64,000 nucleotides of DNA, taken from contig NZ_JBGGGT010000001.1 in the NCBI RefSeq assembly GCF_041276405.1, positions 541,501 through 605,500 on the forward strand, given 5' to 3'. This stretch comes from Microvirga sp. TS319 (GTDB lineage Bacteria > Pseudomonadota > Alphaproteobacteria > Rhizobiales > Beijerinckiaceae). The notes beneath the pieces were generated by a model. That model was given only the letters and a program-made list of their open reading frames with translations, was not told the origin of the DNA and did no database searches. Below are positions 35,685 through 44,990 of the stretch, in pieces. Made by a program: the position numbers and the translations under genes. Every line of letters begins with the position of its first letter. Position 1 is the stretch's first letter.

Positions 35685-36061
35685 GCGCCGTCCTCCCCAG
35701 CCCCGCGCATGCTTTTTTTGAGCAGACGGTTCTCGAGAGTGAGATCGGCGACCACCTCCTTGAGGGCGGCCGCCTCCAGGCGCAGGCCCCTGACCTCGTC
35801 CGAGGTGGCCTCCCGGGCGGTGTCACCGGCCAGGCGCTTCTTGCCGGCCTCCAGGAACTCCTTGGACCAGCGGTAGTACACGTTGGGCGGAATGCCCTCG
35901 CGCCGGCAGAGTTCGGCGATGCTGTCCGCGCCGCGCAGGCCTTCCAGCACGATGCGGATCTTCTCCTCGGCGGAATAGTGCTTGCGGGTGGCGCGGCGGA
36001 TCTCCTTGACCACCGTCTCGGCCGGCTCTTTCTCCGGCCTCTGCTTCTGTCTCATCGTCAT
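35681..36061 (-). CDS. IS3 OrfA DNA-binding protein
   Basis: The 126-residue product has the IS3/IS911 OrfA layout: helix-turn-helix HYSAEEKIRIVLEGLRGADS with ELCRREGIPPNVYYRWSKEF, then a leucine-zipper helix (LRLEAAALKEVVADLTLENR LLKK split around 85-115). It binds the IS ends and dimerises with the transposase. It appears intact. Confidence 0.9.
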   Translation of the reverse strand: MTMRQKQRPEKEPAETVVKEIRRATRKHYSAEEKIRIVLEGLRGADSIAELCRREGIPPNVYYRWSKEFLEAGKKRLAGDTAREATSDEVRGLRLEAAALKEVVADLTLENRLLKKSMRGAGEDGA

Positions 36062-36189
36062 GTCCTCAGGGGCTACGATGAACCAGAAACTCTCCCTTCT
36101 TCAACTCGCTCGATCTGTCTCATGAGTGCTGACGGCGGACAGCTGTAGCTCTCGGAGGCCTACGAGGAGTGCGCTACTGACATTCAATG

Positions 36190-38298
36190 CTAGCTTGAGA
36201 ACATGGCACGAGTCTGGGCTCTCAGGTAGGAAGCTGCTCTCTTCATTTGGCGCTCCATTGGAGTTCCGAGTGGATAAGTCAACGGACCTGAACGGCCTTT
36301 TTCCAGGAGGTCTAGGACATCCTCAATCTCACATGGAAGTCCGCTTCTTGGATCTGCGTAGCGAGGATAAAGAATAAGAGCTGCTGCAACGAGTTCATCA
36401 AGTGTGAGCTGGCGCGTGCGTTTCGTGGTTGTGTCCGCCTTGTCATCGGTCAGCCCCCATCCTGCATAGAATGGAGTACCCCAGCACGTTACTGAGCAAC
36501 CGCGAAGGAGTGCCTCGAAACCCGTTAACGAGGTGATTACATGGACAGACTTCGCGATCTTTAGCCATCCGTTGATATCGCCTTGGTCGACAATGATGTC
36601 TGCCAGCGTTGAGGCTATCCTACGATCAATTCTGCCCCGGCGGTGCCCTGCGGCGACATCTGGATGCTCTTTATATACGAGAAACGCCTCGGGCTCGGCT
36701 TGGCGCGCGGCCTGAAGCAAAGCTAGATTGGTGCAGACCGTCTGAGCGCCATATGTGATGGATGCATCTGTTTCGACCTGCCCTGTAACTAGCACTATCG
36801 GCCGCTTGCCGGCGAACTCGAGTAGGTTCGGTGGGATGTTCGACCCCAGGTTGTATTTTGTTAATCCACTGTGAACGAGTCTCTCGCGGACTCTGCGAGC
36901 TCGCCGAAGGATATTGTCGTTGAACGAAGTTTCCATGATGAGAGCTTCAAGCCGGCTTGGACGGCGGGCGTCAAAGTACAGGCCGATGTCATCGAGGCAG
37001 ACCGACGCTGGTAGGATGAAGCTTGATCCAAGGCCCACCGAACGGACAAAACCATCTTCCATACGGACAACGCGTTGGCCTCGATGCCGCGCTGCAGTTT
37101 CTTGCACGCCGCGATCCGTCATTCCCCAAATGATGGTTGTTGCATTAGCGTTCGTTGGCTCCGGTTGGGCAAAGCGGGTTGCAAACCGAATGGTTGAGAA
37201 TGGCCCACCCAGATAGAGATTCGCGACCGGCCGCTTCCAAAAGGTAAAGCCGTGGCAAATATAAGTCCCTGTGCGTTCCAGGGCATGACGGCGCCAAGCC
37301 AAGAGGCGGTCAATCGCTTCCCAGGCAGTTAGGGCCCGGTGGTGAATTGGGTCTGCATAGCGTGTGTAAACCAAGAGGGCCGCGGCAGTTATATCGAGTA
37401 TGTCCCGAGATCCCGCTGATCTCCTTCGCACTAAGACTTGCGTTGCCTTCTCACTGTCTGCTCGGTCCTGGGTTGCACCCCATCCGGCGTAGAAAGGAAC
37501 GCCAAAGCATGTGACAGGAAGGCCCCGCATGAGAGCTTCAAATCCGAGTTGACTTGAGACTGTCCAAACCTCATCAACGGCATCCAGCACGGCATGGGGG
37601 CTCACGTCGTCTGAGAGAACCTCTATTCCGTATCGTGCAGCGAGGCCGGCGAGATACCCACGGGCATAGCCAGCCTGCACGTCTGGGTGAATGCGCGCAA
37701 TGAGACGTGCGCCGGGACGTTCAGTCCGAGCTGTCAGGAGCATGCGTGCGAACGTATCCGAGTCCGACAGGGCTCCGGCAACCGAGAGATCACCGCGCAC
37801 TTGATCCACAAGGAGAATGCGAGGCCGTTTGTCGCCGCTTCCTAAATTGAGGGCTCGATCGGGATTCGCATTGTACTTGGTCAGGCGTTCGCGCTGTATA
37901 AGATCGCGCAGAGCGGCGGCTTCACTGCGGAGTTCTTCCGAACTCCCGCCAGCAATAAGAGTTTCCAGCCGGGATGGGACCTCGGCTTGGTAGTAGATGG
38001 AGAGATCATCTACAACTATCGAGACTGTGGGGGCTCCGGACTTCCCAAGCCCTACTGAACGCAGGAAGCCATCTTCCAGGTGCCAGAAAGGAAGACCTCG
38101 TTGCGCAGCCAATTTCTTCGCTCGCTGAGAGGATCGTTTAAGGCCCCATCCGACAATCCCAGTGCAGTCGGCTCGAGCGCGAAGTGGGAGCAAAGCCTCT
38201 GCGCTGAAGAAAGCCGGAAAATGTGGGGTCGAGCACAGGCCGCTCGTTGCTGCAGCTAATCGTTGGCCACTCGGTGGCAGATAGTCATCTGAGATCAT
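36190..38298 (-). CDS. kpsC: capsule Kdo-transferase KpsC
   Basis: The 702-residue product has two similar halves: residues 1-340 (GIVGWGLKRSS, LEDGFLRSVGLGKSGAPTVS, RIHPDVQAGYARG, VSSQLGFEALMRGLPVTCFG, PFYAGWG) and 345-660 (IIWGMTDRG, MEDGFVRSVGLGSS, VYKEHPDVAAGHRRG, SLTGFEALLRGCSVTCWG, PFYAGWGLTDD). KpsC is the dual beta-Kdo transferase (GT99 and GT107 domains) that alternates two linkages to build the poly-Kdo linker on lyso-phosphatidylglycerol for ABC-transporter capsules. The duplicated HPD and PFYAGWG motifs are intact in both halves, so it looks functional. It is cytoplasmic, membrane-associated. It ends 42 bases from the IS3 flank, so the element inserted just behind it. It is followed upstream by the tandem glycosyltransferase gene on the same strand. 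Confidence 0.93.
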   Translation of the reverse strand: MISDDYLPPSGQRLAAATSGLCSTPHFPAFFSAEALLPLRARADCTGIVGWGLKRSSQRAKKLAAQRGLPFWHLEDGFLRSVGLGKSGAPTVSIVVDDLSIYYQAEVPSRLETLIAGGSSEELRSEAAALRDLIQRERLTKYNANPDRALNLGSGDKRPRILLVDQVRGDLSVAGALSDSDTFARMLLTARTERPGARLIARIHPDVQAGYARGYLAGLAARYGIEVLSDDVSPHAVLDAVDEVWTVSSQLGFEALMRGLPVTCFGVPFYAGWGATQDRADSEKATQVLVRRRSAGSRDILDITAAALLVYTRYADPIHHRALTAWEAIDRLLAWRRHALERTGTYICHGFTFWKRPVANLYLGGPFSTIRFATRFAQPEPTNANATTIIWGMTDRGVQETAARHRGQRVVRMEDGFVRSVGLGSSFILPASVCLDDIGLYFDARRPSRLEALIMETSFNDNILRRARRVRERLVHSGLTKYNLGSNIPPNLLEFAGKRPIVLVTGQVETDASITYGAQTVCTNLALLQAARQAEPEAFLVYKEHPDVAAGHRRGRIDRRIASTLADIIVDQGDINGWLKIAKSVHVITSLTGFEALLRGCSVTCWGTPFYAGWGLTDDKADTTTKRTRQLTLDELVAAALILYPRYADPRSGLPCEIEDVLDLLEKGRSGPLTYPLGTPMERQMKRAASYLRAQTRAMFSS

Positions 38299-38431
38299 CT
38301 TGGAACATATGGATTATCAAGTTATAAGCGTTATAACGTGATAATGTGCAGTAGACGGATCAGGCGCATGGACACGGGATCTGCAGCCTGTGGTATGCGG
38401 ACCGAGGCAGGAACATGGCAGATTATGAGCT

Positions 38432-40576
38432 TCATCGAAGCGAAAAGTCCTCATCGGTCTGGGTGAGATTGGGATTGTAGTAGCGGTCGTTAGCAAGCAG
38501 GTCTGACCACCGACTTCGCAGGTTGAAGCACTCTTTGGAAAACGCATGGCGTCGCTCGGGCGACATGTCCTTTACCCGGGAGGCCGACTCCTTATGGGCG
38601 AGGACCGCATAGGGCGTCCAGAGATTTCGGTAGCCCTGCGACAGAAGTTTTAGGCACAGGTCGACGTCATTGAACGCGACCGGAAATGCCGTCTCATCAA
38701 AGCCGTCCACTTCGAAAAACTTTTCGCGCGCGACCGCCAGACATGCCGCCGTGACTGCGCTGAAGGTCTGGACTGCCTGAAGGCGTCCCATGTAGCCGGC
38801 ATGATCGCCCGGGTAGAAGCGGTGTGCGTGCCCAGCCAGTCCGTTCAATCCAATCACGACGCCCCCGTGTTGAATGCGACCGTCGGGATACAGGAGCTTG
38901 GCTCCGACAGCTCCGCTCTCAGATCGCGTGGCGTGCGCGACCATTTCTGTGAGCCATTCCGGCGTAATGACTTCGATATCGTTATTCAAAAACAGGAGAA
39001 CGCTGCCCTGTGCTATACGCGCCGCTCTGTTGTTGATCGCCGCAAAGTTGAACGGGCCAGGGCAGGGGAGAATACGAACCCGCGTGTCCGCCGCCAGGTC
39101 TCGAAAGTAGGCCAGGGTCTCGGGTTCACGGCTGTCGTTGTCGGCAATAAGGATCTCGAGGGGCGCGTAGTCTGTGCGGGAGCGCAGACCCTCGATACAG
39201 GGGCGCAGCAGATCCATCCGGTCTCGGGTGCAAACAATAGCGGAGACAAGAGGCGCTGGGGAGGGCACAGGACGGGTCACACGGATATGACCCTGGGCAT
39301 TAACGCTCACGTTGGCCTTTTCTCCACGATACGCGAGCGCTTCCTGAACCGCCTGGGCCCGATCGCTCAGTGTATGGGGCAGTGCTTCGCGCCTGTGATA
39401 CACGAGGCGTGGAATGTGGAAGATCGCTGCGTCGTCAAGGTGAGCGGTAATCCGGAGACGGGCATGGTCCTGATCGCGCAGGGGGGTATCGGGACCTGCA
39501 GCCGCCGTCTTCAGATTCTCGATGCGAATTGCTGTGCCAGGACCCAAGTAGTCCGTCGCGAGGAATAACTCCCGGTCCCAATTCGGCTTGAAGCGTGGCG
39601 CACGACGGTTACCGGAGGCATCAACTATGTCATCGTCACCATAAATGAGCCGGACGTCGGGATGGTCCACGGCGGCACAGGCCAGGCGAAGAACGCTATC
39701 CGCGGGCATGAGGTCATGGTTTTGAGCGAGAATTGCCCACGCTGAATCCGTAGCATTCAGGCCGGCACGGATGCGTTCGCCCATACTCGCCTCTGAAGAG
39801 GCTTCAACCAGTCTGATAGGCCGATCCTCGTGCAGATCATCGGCTAGGCTCCGTAGGCTCGAGGGGGCGCCAACAATAATCCATTCGCAGTGGGGATAGA
39901 TTTGATCCGCGAAGCAGCGGACCGTCTCGGAACTGGGAACCTCCCCGGTGTCAAGAACCAGGATGAGGGCAAAACGCGGAGGGTTGGTCCAGGTTTGGCT
40001 GTGAGCCAGCAGAGACGGGACCTCGGCTGCCCACGGGCGGACCTGCTGCGACAACCATGCCCCGTAGCCCTGGCCTCGCGTCGGTCCAAAGATACGCCGG
40101 AGGCGGTTGCGCGCTCGCACCTTCTTGCCGGTGATGCGGGCTGTGATAGCCTCTGTGGCCAAGCGGGGAGAGCGAGCCGCAGCCTCCAGGATCAGGCCGA
40201 ACTTGGACAGCCGACGCAGGCGGGATGATCCAACTTGGAATCTGATGCGCTCGATGCTGGGGTTCAGACGGAGGCGGTAAATAGGGCGCTCAGTGTGAAA
40301 CACGATGCGTAACTCGCCCGAGCGTACCGAGGAAGCCGGATAGTCAACGACATCCTGTCCGGCAGGGTCATGCCAGGCCTGGAGCACAGGATGAAGGGCT
40401 AATGCGGCTTCGATACCGTTGAGGGACAGTGCAAACCAGCCAGGCTTGAGCCCGGCCGCACTGTGGGCCAGCGTCATCCAGGGCGCTGCCCCGTTGACCC
40501 GGAGCCAGCCCGAGTGTTCTTGAACCAAATCCTGGTCGAGCCCCATCATAGTGGGAATTGTGTGTTGAAGAAGCAT
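38432..40576 (-). CDS. tandem GT2 glycosyltransferase of the capsule locus
   Basis: The product has an N-terminal region of 150-200 residues, then two GT-A modules. The first is partly degenerate (RFALILVLDTGEVPSSETVR, LIYGDDDIVDASGNRR, FKPNWDRELFLATDYLG). The second is complete: PLVSAIVCTRDRMDLLRPCI, LEILIADNDSREPETLAYF, SVLLFLNNDIEVITPEWLTE, VGAKLLYPDGRIQHGGVVIG and AFNDVDLCLKLLSQGYRN. This arrangement is typical of enzymes that add sugars to rhamnan-like or capsular chains, so it probably builds the capsule repeat unit. ATG 40576 starts just before family-like sequence; an in-frame ATG at 40768 would add 64 residues of doubtful, basic composition. It is divergent from kpsM. Confidence 0.85.
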   Translation of the reverse strand: MLLQHTIPTMMGLDQDLVQEHSGWLRVNGAAPWMTLAHSAAGLKPGWFALSLNGIEAALALHPVLQAWHDPAGQDVVDYPASSVRSGELRIVFHTERPIYRLRLNPSIERIRFQVGSSRLRRLSKFGLILEAAARSPRLATEAITARITGKKVRARNRLRRIFGPTRGQGYGAWLSQQVRPWAAEVPSLLAHSQTWTNPPRFALILVLDTGEVPSSETVRCFADQIYPHCEWIIVGAPSSLRSLADDLHEDRPIRLVEASSEASMGERIRAGLNATDSAWAILAQNHDLMPADSVLRLACAAVDHPDVRLIYGDDDIVDASGNRRAPRFKPNWDRELFLATDYLGPGTAIRIENLKTAAAGPDTPLRDQDHARLRITAHLDDAAIFHIPRLVYHRREALPHTLSDRAQAVQEALAYRGEKANVSVNAQGHIRVTRPVPSPAPLVSAIVCTRDRMDLLRPCIEGLRSRTDYAPLEILIADNDSREPETLAYFRDLAADTRVRILPCPGPFNFAAINNRAARIAQGSVLLFLNNDIEVITPEWLTEMVAHATRSESGAVGAKLLYPDGRIQHGGVVIGLNGLAGHAHRFYPGDHAGYMGRLQAVQTFSAVTAACLAVAREKFFEVDGFDETAFPVAFNDVDLCLKLLSQGYRNLWTPYAVLAHKESASRVKDMSPERRHAFSKECFNLRSRWSDLLANDRYYNPNLTQTDEDFSLR

Positions 40577-41018
40577 AGTGAGTTGTCGACCAGTCGATTG
40601 CCTGATGATGCGGAGCGTTCCCTGTGGCCCGAAGCTGACACAAGCCTTGTTTTGTCGCGTGAATGCTTCAGAATTGACTTGGACGCTCGGCCCTCGCATG
40701 GCATACATCAAAGCCTGCGCGCAACTAGAAACAAACGCGACGTGTCGGCTGGTGCTGTCTTGAACCAACGCGTCCGTCTCATAGTCCTCTGCGGCTGGAA
40801 AGCCCTCATTACGCTGATAGGTATAGGCTTTTTGTCACACCTGCCGGAGCGGTCTTGCACTTCGGGCACCTGAGAAGTAGTGCTGAAAGGCACAGCAAGG
40901 GTTTATGGAAGTCCGATAGGCATGTCAGAGAAATTATGTTGCGATCTGATCGCCTGCTATACCCTGCGGATCGCAGCCGGTTGCGATTACCCGATTGGCA
41001 GAACATTCTTAGCTTAAC
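40577..41018. promoter_or_regulatory. divergent intergenic region between the glycosyltransferase and kpsM genes
   Basis: If ATG 40576 is the true start of the minus-strand gene, 442 bases separate it from kpsM. Both capsule operons must be driven from here. No unambiguous promoter or operator was recognised. Confidence 0.4.
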
Positions 41019-41798
41019 ATGACTAACGCGTCTCTTTTGCAGGTCCAGTTCCGGGTCGTCGGGGCTCTGGTGTTGCGCGAGATGCGAACACGGTTTGGGC
41101 GGTCACGGGCAGGATATCTGTGGGCTTTGGTGCAGCCGATCGGACACATCAGCATTCTGACGGTAGTCTTGGCCTCAATGCAGCGTGCAGTTCCGGTTGG
41201 TCCCAGCATTCAGCTCTTTCTTGCAACTGGCCTGATCCCTTATCTTCTGTTTATGAACCTTGTCACCCGCCTGATGACGGCCATCGTGTCCAATCAGACC
41301 CTCTTTACGTTTCCAATCGTGAAGATCTTGGACGCCGTTGCAGCGCGAGCCCTTCTCGAAATCCTGACGATCTGCTTGATCGGAATGTTAGTGCTCGCAG
41401 GGCTCGCCCTTCTCGGCCTCGGCCTGATCCCAGAAGAGCCGGCGAATCTAGCCGGGGCTCTCGCAGCAACGGCGCTTTATGGGATCGGCTTTGGCCTCAC
41501 CAGCATGGCCATTTATTCCGTTTTTCCGGCTTGGGACAGAATCCAGGCGCTCCTGCTGCTGCCGTTGTATTTTTGCACCGGCATTTTCTACGTCCCCGAC
41601 ACCTTGCCGGTCGCCTTTCGCGACGTGATTGTCTGGAATCCGCTTCTTCATGGCGTGGAGTGGTTTCGTAGCGGCTTCTATGCCAACTATGGTGCCGCGA
41701 CCCTTGACAAGGGGTATTTCATCGGCTGGGGGGTGAGTCTTCTCCTCGTTGGGCTCGTCTTGGAGCGGGTGGTGTGTCGGGGGAGAGCGACACAGTGA
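41019..41798 (+). CDS. kpsM: capsule ABC-transporter permease KpsM
   Basis: The 259-residue product is an ABC-2 type permease with six hydrophobic segments. The N-terminal amphipathic segment VVGALVLREMRTRFGRSRAG and YLWALVQPIGHI are hallmarks of KpsM/Wzm. The middle (TFPIVKILDAVAARALLEIL) and the end (TGIFYVPDTLPVAFRDVIVW, NPLLHGVEWFRSGFY) are also characteristic. With KpsT it flips lipid-linked, Kdo-capped capsular polymer across the inner membrane. It overlaps kpsT by 25 bases, indicating coupled translation. No ribosome-binding site is strong before ATG 41019, though the AT-rich AACATTCTTAGC upstream is acceptable. It heads the plus-strand kpsMTE unit. Confidence 0.94.
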   Translation: MTNASLLQVQFRVVGALVLREMRTRFGRSRAGYLWALVQPIGHISILTVVLASMQRAVPVGPSIQLFLATGLIPYLLFMNLVTRLMTAIVSNQTLFTFPIVKILDAVAARALLEILTICLIGMLVLAGLALLGLGLIPEEPANLAGALAATALYGIGFGLTSMAIYSVFPAWDRIQALLLLPLYFCTGIFYVPDTLPVAFRDVIVWNPLLHGVEWFRSGFYANYGAATLDKGYFIGWGVSLLLVGLVLERVVCRGRATQ

Positions 41799-42451
41799 TC
41801 GAGTTCCAGGGAGTCACAAAGGCCTATCGGACGCCAGTGGGTCGCAAGATCGTGCTGTCGGACTTGTCTGTCATGCTCACGGCGGGTGTGAGCTACGGCA
41901 TCTTGGGGCCGAACGGAGCGGGGAAGTCGACTTTGCTGCGGATCATTGCGGGGACAGAGCGTCCCGACCGGGGGCGGGTGCGTCGGACCGTTCGAGTGTC
42001 ATGGCCACTGGGGTTTGCCGGAGGATTTCACGGCAGCCTCACCGGGCGAGAAAACGTCGCCTTCGTCGCCAGGATCTATGGGGAGGATGTGCAACGGGTG
42101 ATCCGGTTTGTGGAGGACTTTGCCGAATTGGACGAGTATCTGGACATGCCCGTTGGAACCTATTCGTCCGGCATGAAGGCTCGCCTTGCGTTCGGCCTCA
42201 GCATGGCGATCGAGTTTGAATGTTATCTCGTTGATGAAATCACGGCTGTCGGCGATTATCGGTTTCAGAAGCGGTGTGCCGAGGCATTCCGGGACCGACG
42301 CAAGAATTCGAGTATCATCATGGTGTCGCACAGTATCTCAACGGTTCAGCAATATTGTGATGCTGGCGCGATTCTCGCGGGCGGCAAGCTCCACTTGTAT
42401 GATTCGGTACAAGAGGCTTCAAAGATTTACCACGCAGCGTTGGTCGAATGA
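41774..42451 (+). CDS. kpsT: capsule ABC-transporter ATPase KpsT
   Basis: The 225-residue product has Walker A GPNGAGKST (about residue 43), the signature YSSGMKARLAFGLSMA, Walker B ECYLVDEITAVGD and the switch His in IIMVSHS. This short ATPase without a C-terminal carbohydrate-binding domain is the KpsT type, as opposed to Wzt. That suits export of a Kdo-capped capsule. The start is GTG 41774 inside kpsM, with GGAG a few bases upstream; a GTG at 41795 is an alternative. Its stop overlaps the ATG of kpsE (ATGA). Confidence 0.94.
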   Translation: MSGESDTVIEFQGVTKAYRTPVGRKIVLSDLSVMLTAGVSYGILGPNGAGKSTLLRIIAGTERPDRGRVRRTVRVSWPLGFAGGFHGSLTGRENVAFVARIYGEDVQRVIRFVEDFAELDEYLDMPVGTYSSGMKARLAFGLSMAIEFECYLVDEITAVGDYRFQKRCAEAFRDRRKNSSIIMVSHSISTVQQYCDAGAILAGGKLHLYDSVQEASKIYHAALVE

Positions 42452-43785
42452 GCGCCAACGCCGAGGGGCAGAAAACCGTGTCTGAGACCAACGAAACGTC
42501 AGTTCCGAAGCCGGCTTCGGGATCCGGAGACCTCGTGGCCCGCTCGCGCACTGCCGCACAGTTTTTCGAGCAGGTTGCCAGTGTCGTGGAGCACCGGGGT
42601 AACTTCGTCCGACGCTCGACCCAGCGCGGAGTGCAGGTGCTGCAAGAGGGGGCGTGGCGCTCCAGCCGTGCCTGGCCGAAGCGGCGGTTCCGGTCGCCCT
42701 TGGCCGTGTCCGCCGTCCTCTGTGTGGTGATCCCGACCCTTCTCGCCGCGATCTACTTTTCGGTTGTTGCCTCGAGCCAGTATGTGTCTGAGGTGCGGAT
42801 GTCGATCCGCAGCTTTGAGAGCGGCAAGGGACAGGATCTTCTGGGCGCTATCACGGGGTTGCCCCATCTGGGATCAAGCACGAGTGATCTCTACCTCGTG
42901 CTTAACTATCTCCATAGTCCGAAAGTCGTTGATGAACTTGATCAGCGCCTGAACTTACGAGCGATGTACTCGCGGGAAGAGATTGACCGGTTCTCGCGGC
43001 TGCCGGCTGACGCGACAAAGGATGATGTTGTTCTCTATTGGCAAAAGATGGTTGGTGCCGGCGTTGATCCCGTAGCTGGGGTTCTCACGGTTGAAGTGCG
43101 GGCCTTTTCTCCTGAAGACGCCAAGTCCATTGCCGCTGAGGTCGTGCGTTTTAGCGAAGACTTGGTCAATGAGATGTCATCGCGAGCGCGTTCGGATGCC
43201 GTTCGATTCGCCGAAGGCGAGCTGAAGCGCGCGGAGCAGAACCTGACCCAGGTGCGAACCGAGGTAGGTGCCTACCGGGACAAGATTGGGATCCTCGACC
43301 CCATGAAGACTGCCGAGGTGACAATCGCCGCCATCGCTCGCCTGCAGGATGAGAAGCTCAAGATGGAGCAGGAGCTTTCCACCCGGCGCACCACGCAGGG
43401 CGCGAATGCACCGATTGTTCGCAACCTGCAGGCGCGGGTGGAAACCGTCAACTCGCAGATTGCTGAGCTTCAAGCCCGCCTAACGTCGCAGAGACAGCAG
43501 ACCGATCCAGCCCTGTCTCAGGTGGCGATGCGGTTTGAGGAGTTGCAAACCCAGCAAGGCTTTGCGCAAAAGGCCTACGAGATGTCACTGGCTAATTTGG
43601 AAAAGGCGCGCGCGGAAGCCGCGCGCCAGCACCTGTTCCTGGTGCCCTTTGTGCAACCGACTCTCGCCGAGGCGGAAAAGTACCCACGGCGTGTGCTGTC
43701 CATCTTCCTCAGCTTCCTTGGCGCAGCGATGCTGTGGGGCATCGGCCTTCTTATCGTAGCCGGGGTGCGAGATCATATGCTGTAA
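42448..43785 (+). CDS. kpsE: capsule export inner-membrane/periplasmic protein KpsE
   Basis: The 445-residue polysaccharide co-polymerase-type protein belongs to the KpsE/BexC/RkpR group. A polar N-terminus of about 85 residues precedes the first membrane helix (LAVSAVLCVVIPTLLAAIYF). A large periplasmic coiled-coil domain follows (VRFAEGELKRAEQNLTQVRT, RLQDEKLKMEQELSTRR, ARVETVNSQIAELQARL). A second helix (VLSIFLSFLGAAMLWGIGLL) lies near the C-terminus. KpsE bridges the KpsMT transporter and outer-membrane KpsD. The cytoplasmic N-terminal extension is longer than in E. coli, as is common in rhizobia. Start overlaps the kpsT stop. Confidence 0.92.
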   Translation: MSANAEGQKTVSETNETSVPKPASGSGDLVARSRTAAQFFEQVASVVEHRGNFVRRSTQRGVQVLQEGAWRSSRAWPKRRFRSPLAVSAVLCVVIPTLLAAIYFSVVASSQYVSEVRMSIRSFESGKGQDLLGAITGLPHLGSSTSDLYLVLNYLHSPKVVDELDQRLNLRAMYSREEIDRFSRLPADATKDDVVLYWQKMVGAGVDPVAGVLTVEVRAFSPEDAKSIAAEVVRFSEDLVNEMSSRARSDAVRFAEGELKRAEQNLTQVRTEVGAYRDKIGILDPMKTAEVTIAAIARLQDEKLKMEQELSTRRTTQGANAPIVRNLQARVETVNSQIAELQARLTSQRQQTDPALSQVAMRFEELQTQQGFAQKAYEMSLANLEKARAEAARQHLFLVPFVQPTLAEAEKYPRRVLSIFLSFLGAAMLWGIGLLIVAGVRDHML

Positions 43786-43907
43786 GCTAACCGGGTTTGC
43801 GCGGTCCGTCGAGGGCACGCGCTGGCGTAGCGGCGGTATAGGATGTCAAGGCAGGGGCCGCCCGACGGCTCACACGTGAAGAGTTCCGGTCAACCGACTA
43901 GAGTAGC

Positions 43908-44990
43908 ATGATTTGGAATATTGAACGGTTCAACTCGAAGGGAGCCTCGGGCTGGCTTGTGACCAATGATCCGGTGGAGACGCCGCGATTACTGCTCTAC
44001 TTTCACCCGGGCAATTGGACCCCCTTAGAGTGCAATGTCAGCCGGCCCGACGTAAAGGCCGTAGGGGCTCACGCGACCGGCCTGTGCGGCTTCAGGCTGG
44101 ATGCGCGCATGATGGCACGAGCGGCCAAAACGCCGGTTACAGCCATTTTTGAAGAGCGAACCCGTCTGCTGCTGTATCGGTTCGTCCCGGACCGCTCGTT
44201 CATCAAAGGGCAGGTCCTATTTTTGACCTTCCCGGCGTCCTATCCCAACCCATTGGTGGAGGACCTGAAAACCCGCTTTCAGCTGGGCTACAGTCAGGCC
44301 GAACGAATCGATCGGAACACGCGGACTTATATGTTCGACATCCGGTTCACCGATTCAATCCTAATCGCCGGCACTTTGAAGGGTGACGAGGCTTTGCAGG
44401 TGGCGGATCAGGACCGCTTTCGCCTTGTGACCCAGTTCAGCCCTCCGGCTGAGGCCTTGGCCCAGCGCTTGGACCGGATGTGCGAGATCGCCGTCCACCC
44501 AGAGCACGGCGCGACTTTCCTGACGGGCAGTCTGTACGGTCCTCTAACGGCCAGTCTTATGAAGGCCGATTTATCCCAGCCAGAGGCGCTCGCGCACTGG
44601 TATGAGAACCTAAGCGAGCAGGACCGCCTGCTTCTAAGCGACCCGGTGGTGCGGCAGCTTTCGAGCGCCGCCCCCCATTACATGATCGACGAGGCGCATC
44701 TCGTTCAGGCGCTACGCCTGTTGAGCCGTTTTTCGGCGATTGGAACGACGGAGCAGCCCGAGCAGTTCATTGACCTGCTCCGCGACTCGTTTGGTATCGA
44801 TGATACCGATCTACCTGACGGGGCCGGCCATCCTGCCCTGTCCACTCGGGCAGCCATCCTTGCGGGATCCGATGCTCTCAAGAAGCTGACAATCTTTGAC
44901 CAAAAGCTTTACGATCTTGTTGGTCTGACGCTCGGCAAGGGGGACCCGAAGATGGAGGATGCTCGTGCGATCCTTGCGCGGAGAGCATGA
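43908..44990 (+). CDS. unknown protein inside the capsule operon
   Basis: The 360-residue soluble protein has no signal peptide. Its N-terminal part (KGASGWLVTNDPVETPRLLL, YFHPGNWTPLECNVSRPDVK, GLCGFRLDARM) resembles a beta-sandwich segment seen in front of sulfotransferase- or glycosyltransferase-like proteins in glycan loci. The middle (QVLFLTFPASYPNPLVEDLK, FQLGYSQAERIDRNTRTYMF) and the helical C-terminus match nothing I know. It lies between kpsE and kpsF on the same strand, 122 bases after kpsE, which points to a role in making or regulating the capsule. A modifying enzyme, chain-length factor or scaffold are all open. No catalytic motif can be defended. Confidence 0.75.
   Translation: MIWNIERFNSKGASGWLVTNDPVETPRLLLYFHPGNWTPLECNVSRPDVKAVGAHATGLCGFRLDARMMARAAKTPVTAIFEERTRLLLYRFVPDRSFIKGQVLFLTFPASYPNPLVEDLKTRFQLGYSQAERIDRNTRTYMFDIRFTDSILIAGTLKGDEALQVADQDRFRLVTQFSPPAEALAQRLDRMCEIAVHPEHGATFLTGSLYGPLTASLMKADLSQPEALAHWYENLSEQDRLLLSDPVVRQLSSAAPHYMIDEAHLVQALRLLSRFSAIGTTEQPEQFIDLLRDSFGIDDTDLPDGAGHPALSTRAAILAGSDALKKLTIFDQKLYDLVGLTLGKGDPKMEDARAILARRA

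Larger units (their letters stand above)
34631..36141 (-). mobile_element. IS3-family insertion sequence
   Basis: About 1.5 kb with ends TGTCC.TCGTCAG...TTTGAGACAG (34631-34657) and the matching inverse at 36115-36141. GCTGTAG occurs directly on both outer sides (34624-34630 and 36142-36148). This is longer than the 3-5 base duplications usual for IS3, so part may be chance. It carries orfA and a frameshifted orfB, and separates the HAD/glycosyltransferase pair from kpsC. Confidence 0.85.

Noticed and set aside
38801-39568. 255-codon plus-strand frame inside the tandem glycosyltransferase gene
   Set aside because: Antisense of conserved GT2 motifs; no family or start site support.
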